DNA from: Planctomycetaceae bacterium
GTDB taxonomy: Bacteria > Planctomycetota > Phycisphaerae > Phycisphaerales > SM1A02
Reading direction: 5' to 3'
Length of the DNA: 11,764 bases
NCBI GenBank assembly: GCA_947474205.1
Contig: CANJIC010000043.1
Coordinates: forward strand, 1-11,764
Position 1 is the stretch's first letter, and each line of letters begins with the position of its first letter. Below, in pieces: positions 8,213 to 11,764 of the stretch. Under the pieces are notes generated by a model. That model had not been told where the DNA came from. It searched no databases and saw only the letters and a program-made list of their open reading frames with translations. Position numbers and translations under genes: made by a program.

Positions 8213-8239
8213 GATCTTTCACCATTCACAGCGCGCGGG

Positions 8240-9241
8240 TCAAGGTACTGGAACATGCTCCAAGAGCATCTTCACAATGTCATCGCTTGTTTTTTCCAAG
8301 GCCTCGGCTTCGTAACTTAGGCCAATGCGGTGGCGCAACACATCCAAAGCCACATCCTTAACGTCTTGCGGCGTGACGTAGCCGCGACCATCCAGAAATG
8401 CCTTGGCGCGACTGGCAATAGTCAACGCAATGGTGGCGCGCGGACTGGCGCCATATTGAATGAGGTCCTTCACCGGAATTTTCACGCTGCCTGGATCACG
8501 CGTGGCCACCACCAGATTCACAATGTAATCCTTGATGCGCTCATCAATGAAAATATTGTCGACAATCACGCGCGCGTTGGCGATGTCCTCTGGTTTGAGA
8601 ACGGGTCGAATATGTGTCGCAGTTGTGGTGCGCGCCATGCGGTCCAAAATCTGCCGCTCTTCCTTTGGACTTGGGTATTTCACCACTAATTTCAGCATGA
8701 AACGGTCCACTTGCGCCTCCGGCAAACTGTACGTTCCCTCTTGCTCGATGGGATTTTGCGTGGCCAGAACCAGAAACGGATCAGCCATTGGAAATGTCTC
8801 ACTGCCAATGGTGACTTGCCGCTCTTGCATGGCCTCTAGCAACGCGCTTTGCACTTTGGCTGGCGCGCGATTAATTTCATCCGCCAAAATAATGTTGGAG
8901 AAGATTGGACCTTTCTTCACCACAAAGTCGCCGGTGTTGGCGCGGTAAATCAAAGTTCCAATCAGATCCGCCGGCAGCAAATCGGGAGTGAATTGAATGC
9001 GCTGAAAATCCGTTTGAATAGCCTTGGCCAATGTGCTGACCGCGGTGGTCTTGGCAAGACCGGGAACGCCCTCAATTAAAATATGTCCGTTGCCAAGCAA
9101 GCCAATCACCAAACCTTCAAGCAGATCGTGTTGACCAACGATCACTCTTTGCATTTCCCCGATCAAGCCTTGAAATGGTTTAGCGGCAATTGCAACTTGG
9201 CGTTCGAGTTCTTGAATGTCGACATTGTTGGTTTGAGTCAC
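8240..9241 (-). CDS. moxR: MoxR-family AAA+ ATPase
   Basis: 333 residues, the usual MoxR length. The nucleotide site is complete: Walker A GVPGLAKTT (58-66), Walker B IILADEINR (117-125), sensor 1 TQNP (161-164), the MoxR segment EGTYSLPEAQVDRF (168-181) supplying an arginine, and sensor 2 SPRAT (266-270). MoxR ATPases are chaperone-like and mature or remodel VWA-domain complexes. This is the first gene of the eight-gene operon. The start is GTG at 9241: an in-frame TAA lies about 30 bases upstream with no ATG between, and GGAG (9254-9251) stands 9 bases before the GTG. I found no convincing -35/-10 pair in the upstream region. Confidence 0.94.
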   Translation of the reverse strand: MTQTNNVDIQELERQVAIAAKPFQGLIGEMQRVIVGQHDLLEGLVIGLLGNGHILIEGVPGLAKTTAVSTLAKAIQTDFQRIQFTPDLLPADLIGTLIYRANTGDFVVKKGPIFSNIILADEINRAPAKVQSALLEAMQERQVTIGSETFPMADPFLVLATQNPIEQEGTYSLPEAQVDRFMLKLVVKYPSPKEERQILDRMARTTTATHIRPVLKPEDIANARVIVDNIFIDERIKDYIVNLVVATRDPGSVKIPVKDLIQYGASPRATIALTIASRAKAFLDGRGYVTPQDVKDVALDVLRHRIGLSYEAEALEKTSDDIVKMLLEHVPVP

Positions 9242-9250
9242 GATTGTTTT

Positions 9251-9254
9251 CTCC
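9251..9254 (-). promoter_or_regulatory. ribosome binding site that fixes the moxR GTG start
   Basis: GGAG on the minus strand, 9 bases before GTG 9241. It supports the GTG start of moxR, for which there is no in-frame ATG alternative upstream before a stop codon. Confidence 0.6.
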
Positions 9255-9321
9255 GTTTTGATTGTGGCGAGTTACGGCGGTTTCTTGAATTGGTTCGCAG
9301 AATGCGTTTGGTTCATTGTGC

Positions 9322-9337
9322 CAATTTTTAGAAATTG
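9322..9337. promoter_or_regulatory. palindrome in the divergent intergenic region (possible operator)
   Basis: CAATTT-TTAG-AAATTG is a perfect 6-bp inverted repeat with a 4-bp centre. It lies about 80 bp upstream of the moxR start and about 75 bp upstream of the divergent dehydrogenase gene. That position suits an operator controlling one or both. AT-rich palindromes of this size also occur by chance, so regulatory use is inference only. Nothing else firm is seen in the 169-bp region apart from the moxR ribosome site and the -10-like box at 9403. Confidence 0.3.
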
Positions 9338-9402
9338 TGTGGGTCGCATGATTCTTCATACGCAATGAATTTAGCCGCCGTGTGTCGTTTGCTTTTCATC
9401 GC

Positions 9403-9408
9403 TACATT
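9403..9408 (+). promoter_or_regulatory. -10-like box directly before the dehydrogenase start
   Basis: TACATT lies within GCTACATTT, the same nine bases found at the -10 position of the promoter before the small basic protein (10345-10353). Four of six bases match TATAAT. No good -35 is seen 16-18 bp upstream. If used, the transcript would begin around 9414-9416, giving a leaderless or near-leaderless message with ATG 9417 as start. Confidence 0.35.
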
Positions 9409-9410
9409 TA

Positions 9411-10316
9411 ATGGTTATGACAGCCAAAACCACACCGATTGCTTGGATTGGCTTAGGAATTATGGGCACTTCCATGGCGGGACATCTTCTGGATGCGGGC
9501 TATTCGCTGACTATTCATACGAGAACAAAGGCACGCGCCGAACCGCTTTTGGCGCGAGGTGCGAAGTGGGCGGGATCAAGTGAAGAAGCCAGCGAAAACT
9601 GCGAGTTTGTTTTTGCCATGGTGGGCATGCCCTCGGAAGTTGAGCATGTATTTCTGGGCGCGCAAGGAATTCTAAAAGCAAAAAATTCACCGCGCGTGAT
9701 TGTGAACATGGCCACAAGTTCGCCCACGCTTGATCGTAGGATTGCAAAGATTGCAAATGCGCAAGGCATTGGTTTTCTTGACGCGCCAGTTTCTGGCGGC
9801 GATTTGGGCGCGCGCAACGCGACTTTGTCAATCATGGTTGGCGGCGAGGTATGGGCGCTTTCCGAGGTCATGGGGTGCTTTGAACGCATGGGAAAAATAA
9901 TCGTGCATCATGGCGATGTCGGCAGCGGACAACTTTGCAAAGTGGTGAATCAACTTTTGGTGGGCGCCAACATGGTCGCCGCCGCCGAGGCGCTGACCTT
10001 GAGCAAGGAAACTGGACTTGATTCCTGGAAAATGTTGGAGAGCGTGGGCGGCGGGGCGGCGAGTTCATGGACCCTTGCAAACCTGGTCCCACGCATGTTG
10101 CGCGACGATTGGGACTCTGGTTTTTCATTGGCATATCTGGCGAAAGACTTGAAAATAGCCATGGAAACCTGCCAAGAATTGGGTCTTCAATTGCCCGGTT
10201 TAGCCCTTTCTCAGCGTCTTTATAGCCGTTTGGATGAATTGGGCCATGGCGCCCACGGAACCCAGGCGCTTTTGAAACTGTGGAAGCAGGCGGAGTCTTC
10301 ACTTTCTAGCGATTAG
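9411..10316 (+). CDS. NAD(P)-dependent beta-hydroxyacid dehydrogenase-family oxidoreductase
   Basis: 301 residues, the usual length of the 3-hydroxyisobutyrate dehydrogenase / GLYR-type family. The Rossmann fold opens with GLGIMG (14-19). IHTRTKAR (35-42) follows the second strand and suggests NADP(H) rather than NAD(H). The substrate-binding motif DAPVSGGDLGARNATLSIMVGG starts at 124 (GG at 129-130), and the catalytic helix GSGQLCKVVNQ (171-181) has Lys177 as the proton-relay lysine. KDL (245-247) is also typical. The family usually has K-x-x-N-N; here the second Asn is Gln181. Substrate cannot be told: glyoxylate or succinic semialdehyde reduction or hydroxyisobutyrate oxidation are all possible. 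No ribosome binding site precedes ATG 9411 or ATG 9417, and an in-frame stop lies at 9372. It is transcribed away from the Bat operon and appears unrelated to it. Confidence 0.88.
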   Translation: MVMTAKTTPIAWIGLGIMGTSMAGHLLDAGYSLTIHTRTKARAEPLLARGAKWAGSSEEASENCEFVFAMVGMPSEVEHVFLGAQGILKAKNSPRVIVNMATSSPTLDRRIAKIANAQGIGFLDAPVSGGDLGARNATLSIMVGGEVWALSEVMGCFERMGKIIVHHGDVGSGQLCKVVNQLLVGANMVAAAEALTLSKETGLDSWKMLESVGGGAASSWTLANLVPRMLRDDWDSGFSLAYLAKDLKIAMETCQELGLQLPGLALSQRLYSRLDELGHGAHGTQALLKLWKQAESSLSSD

Positions 10317-10322
10317 GAGCAC

Positions 10323-10351
10323 TTGGCGAAAGTGAACATTTTGGCTACATT
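10323..10351 (+). promoter_or_regulatory. sigma70-like promoter of the small basic protein gene
   Basis: TTGGCG (10323-10328) and TACATT (10346-10351) are separated by exactly 17 bp. Each matches its consensus at four of six bases. A start near 10358 would give a leader of about 32 bases holding the hairpin at 10361-10375 and the AGGAG ribosome site. The promoter begins 7 bp after the dehydrogenase stop, so the small gene can be expressed on its own. Confidence 0.5.
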
Positions 10352-10360
10352 TTGTGGCTC

Positions 10361-10375
10361 GCCGCATTCTGCGGC
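10361..10375 (+). promoter_or_regulatory. 5' leader hairpin before the small basic protein gene
   Basis: GCCGCA-TTC-TGCGGC is a perfect 6-bp GC-rich stem with a 3-base loop (or 5 bp with a 5-base loop). It sits at the predicted 5' end of the message and ends 4 bases before AGGAG. A 5'-end stem-loop could protect the mRNA from decay or tune ribosome access. Confidence 0.4.
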
Positions 10376-10389
10376 ATTCAGGAGATTTC

Positions 10390-10719
10390 ATGGCCACTGC
10401 AACAGCTTCAATTAAACCCGGAACAAAAGTCACTTACAAGGTCATCAAGATGCCCGCCGCAGAAAGCGTGCGCAAGACCATCTTCCGCCTTATGCGCATG
10501 GAGGCCCGCGTGCAGAAAGCGTTGGACTTGCTCGCCAAGCGACGCGCCAAGACCGACAACAAACATAATCAACGCGGTGGTCGCACGTGGATCAGCCGCA
10601 AGACCGCCAGCCGTGTGGTGGTGTTGAAGCCAGGAATTTCATTCACCATTTCTTACACCAATCAATTGGCGCCAGATATTCGCAGCGTGCAAAAGTATCT
10701 TCAGCAAACATCGAAGTAA
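10390..10719 (+). CDS. small, highly basic protein of unknown function
   Basis: 109 residues, not recognised. It has 24 Lys/Arg against only 5 Asp/Glu, no signal peptide and no membrane helix, so a nucleic-acid or ribosome contact is possible but unproven. A probable helix (25-55) carries alternating hydrophobic and basic residues (FRLMRMEARVQKALDLLAKR). Then comes a basic loop with RGGRTWISRKTASR (62-75) and a beta-prone end (RVVVLKPGISFTISYT). ATG 10390 is chosen over in-frame GTG 10354 because AGGAG (10380-10384) stands 5 bases before it and GTG 10354 would lie ahead of the predicted transcription start. It has its own promoter and a strong terminator (10744-10774), making it a single-gene unit. 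It could be a lineage-specific conserved protein. Confidence 0.75.
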   Translation: MATATASIKPGTKVTYKVIKMPAAESVRKTIFRLMRMEARVQKALDLLAKRRAKTDNKHNQRGGRTWISRKTASRVVVLKPGISFTISYTNQLAPDIRSVQKYLQQTSK

Positions 10720-10743
10720 TTTTTGCTGCGCACAAAATAAATC

Positions 10744-10774
10744 AACGCGTCGCAAGGCGCGTTTTTTATTTTTT
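10744..10774 (+). terminator. intrinsic terminator after the small basic protein gene
   Basis: AACGCGTC-GCAA-GGCGCGTT forms an 8-bp stem (one G-T pair) closed by a GCAA tetraloop of the stable GNRA class. It runs directly into TTTTTT-A-TTTTTT. It lies 25 bp after the stop at 10719. On the minus strand the same stem is followed by GATTTATTTT, so it may work weakly for the convergent gene too. Confidence 0.88.
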
Positions 10775-10858
10775 GCAAAAACTGAGCTGCAAAAACCTAA
10801 CTACAAAAACAGAGCTATAAAAACCGAGCTATAAAAACAGAGCTGTAAAAACCGAACG
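10775..10858. repeat. six 14-bp tandem repeats (three 28-bp doublets)
   Basis: Six gap-free units with approximate consensus RYAAAAACMGAGCT start at 10775, 10789, 10803, 10817, 10831 and 10845. A degenerate seventh unit (10859-10872) runs over the stop codon of the convergent gene. Odd units have A or T after AAAAAC and always end GAGCT. Even units always read AAAAACC and have more variable ends, so the repeating unit is really 28 bp, present three times. The array fills the space between a plus-strand terminator and the minus-strand gene end. It encodes nothing evident. It could be a protein-binding array, a 3'-UTR element of the minus-strand message, or plain slippage. Confidence 0.9.
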
Positions 10859-10866
10859 GCAAATTC

Positions 10867-11613
10867 CTAGCGGCTTAAAATGGCGTTTCGAATGGGAACC
10901 AGCACGCTTGGAATCACGCGCTCTTCCGCCAGTCGTTCCGCGTGACCGGCCAGCGCCGCCATGGCGGCAGGCAAATCTTCCAGTTTGGCAATGGGTGAAG
11001 TTCGACGCACGGTCAGAAACACGCTAATGGGTTCGCTCGGAAATCGCAGCGGCGTCATGTCCAGTCCCTTGGTGCGGCTTTTAATTTCTACAAATGCCTT
11101 CACGCCATCTTCTTGGTCAAGGGAAAAACCAATGAACGGCTGCACATCGGATGGTTCATCGCGGTTTTTTTCAATGAGTCCACCCAGCGGACTATCCGCC
11201 AGAAGCGCGTCAAAGATAATCGCGTCGCGGTTGCCTTCGGCCTCAAAGTCAAAGCCAAAGACAAGCTCCAAATGATCTATGTCCAGCGGTCGAATTGACA
11301 AAAACCACGGAGCCGTCTCCAACACCAATCGATGCAATCGATAGGCCTCATTCAGATCCGACGGATTCACCGAACCACTGCGCAGACTTGTTTGACGCAG
11401 CGCCACCCACGAATAATTTCGCTGCTCGTCCTCGGCGCTTTCCAATGAAATTTCGTGGTCGTAGCGTTTTAGTTCTTGCAGCGCAGGCATGCCCACGCGC
11501 AATCGATCAAACAACTCAAGCACGGATTCGCGACCCCATGGCAAATCCATTTTCATGGTCAACTTGTGATTGACATAAAAGTCGCGGCAAACATTGTGCA
11601 CTGAATCCGTCAT
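10867..11613 (-). CDS. unrecognised 248-residue soluble protein
   Basis: The reading frame is open to 11715, but ATG 11613 is preferred: a longer form would overlap the upstream HAD gene, and ATG 11613 falls 23 bp after that gene's stop. No strong ribosome site is seen. There is no signal peptide or membrane helix, so it is probably cytosolic. Composition is mixed alpha/beta with repeated strand-like stretches (YSWVALRQTSLRSG at 68-80, LELVFGFDFEAEGNRDAIIFDALL at 115-138 with FGFDFEAEGN its most distinctive part, ISVFLTVRRTSP at 196-207) and an Ala-rich C-terminal helix (215-232). These look like a repeated two-layer fold, but I cannot place it in a family. It is probably co-transcribed with the HAD gene and ends inside the degenerate edge of the 14-bp repeat array. 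Confidence 0.75.
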   Translation of the reverse strand: MTDSVHNVCRDFYVNHKLTMKMDLPWGRESVLELFDRLRVGMPALQELKRYDHEISLESAEDEQRNYSWVALRQTSLRSGSVNPSDLNEAYRLHRLVLETAPWFLSIRPLDIDHLELVFGFDFEAEGNRDAIIFDALLADSPLGGLIEKNRDEPSDVQPFIGFSLDQEDGVKAFVEIKSRTKGLDMTPLRFPSEPISVFLTVRRTSPIAKLEDLPAAMAALAGHAERLAEERVIPSVLVPIRNAILSR

Positions 11614-11636
11614 GGGCTTTGCAGTGTACGAAAGCG

Positions 11637-11764
11637 CTAGCGCCGATGCTGCAGCAGCCAGCGCACAATGGGTTCCACTGGCGAAAGTGAAGCCACCACT
11701 AAATCCGCATTGCACGCCGTGAGTTGTTCAACGGAAAATTGCCCGGTTGCGACCGCCAGGCACA
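11637..11764 (-). CDS. HAD-superfamily phosphatase, C-terminal end only (partial)
   Basis: The last 41 codons of a gene entering from the right edge, ending in TAG at 11639-11637. The sequence AVATGQFSVEQL, then ACNADLVVASL, matches the end of phosphoglycolate-phosphatase-like HAD hydrolases, where the last strand (here LAVATG) follows the acidic motif IV and leads to an Ala-Asp-Leu-Val-Val strand and a closing helix (here VEPIVRWLLQ). Catalytic motifs I-IV lie outside the window, so activity and substrate cannot be judged. The next gene begins 23 bp downstream on the same strand, suggesting one operon. Confidence 0.7.
   Translation of the reverse strand, partial: CLAVATGQFSVEQLTACNADLVVASLSPVEPIVRWLLQHRR

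Noticed and set aside
9311..9330. TTGGCAC-like sequence on the minus strand before moxR as a sigma54 promoter.
   Set aside because: The required GC of the -12 element is not at the correct spacing from the GG.
9180..9365. Minus-strand 61-codon open frame across the divergent region.
   Set aside because: It overlaps the start of moxR in another frame, has low-complexity composition and no ribosome site.
11614..11715. N-terminal extension of the 248-residue protein to a start at 11715.
   Set aside because: It would overlap the HAD coding end by nearly 80 bases, and its sequence is Ala/Ser-rich shadow-like; ATG 11613 fits the gene spacing.

Overview
The window looks like chromosomal DNA from a Gram-negative bacterium of moderate GC. 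The gene content suggests the Planctomycetes/PVC, Bacteroidetes or spirochaete-like lineages that carry complete Bat (Bacteroides aerotolerance) loci. The order MoxR - DUF58 - BatD/DUF4381-like protein - BatA - BatB - BatC - BatD - BatE and some unrecognised small proteins make a planctomycete-type host my best guess, but it is only a guess. I see no transposase, integrase, CRISPR array or phage gene.

Layout. (1) 6-92, minus strand: tRNA-Ser(CGA) with its own sigma70-like promoter at 110-138. (2) 194-9241, minus strand: one eight-gene MoxR/Bat operon. It starts with a MoxR AAA+ ATPase (GTG start). Then come a DUF58 von Willebrand-like protein, a membrane protein with a BatD-like exterior domain and DUF4381-like tail, the VWA membrane proteins BatA and BatB, the TPR protein BatC with a 22-copy Gln-Lys-Gln-Asp repeat, the large beta-rich BatD, and BatE (TPR, two membrane helices, SH3-like end). 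Every gap is 27 bp or less and five junctions are 4-bp ATGA overlaps. (3) 9242-9410: divergent intergenic region with a short palindrome. (4) 9411-10316, plus strand: beta-hydroxyacid dehydrogenase-family NAD(P) oxidoreductase. (5) 10323-10774, plus strand: a self-contained unit of promoter, 5' hairpin, ribosome binding site, small very basic protein and intrinsic terminator. (6) 10775-10858: six 14-bp tandem repeats arranged as three 28-bp doublets, between convergent gene ends. (7) 10867-11764, minus strand: an unrecognised 248-residue soluble protein, and upstream of it the 3' end of a HAD-family phosphatase gene running off the window.

How the genes work together. In MoxR/VWA systems the AAA+ ATPase is thought to act as a chaperone remodelling VWA partners that bind metal through a MIDAS site. 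Here three VWA-type proteins (DUF58, BatA, BatB) all keep a recognisable MIDAS. TPR proteins BatC and BatE and beta-rich BatD and the DUF4381-like protein would supply exterior protein-binding surfaces, giving an envelope complex. Bat loci have been linked to oxygen or stress tolerance and envelope integrity in a few organisms, but the molecular job remains unclear. The plus-strand genes and the genes after 10867 show no evident link to the Bat operon. No stretch longer than 300 bases lacks a gene.
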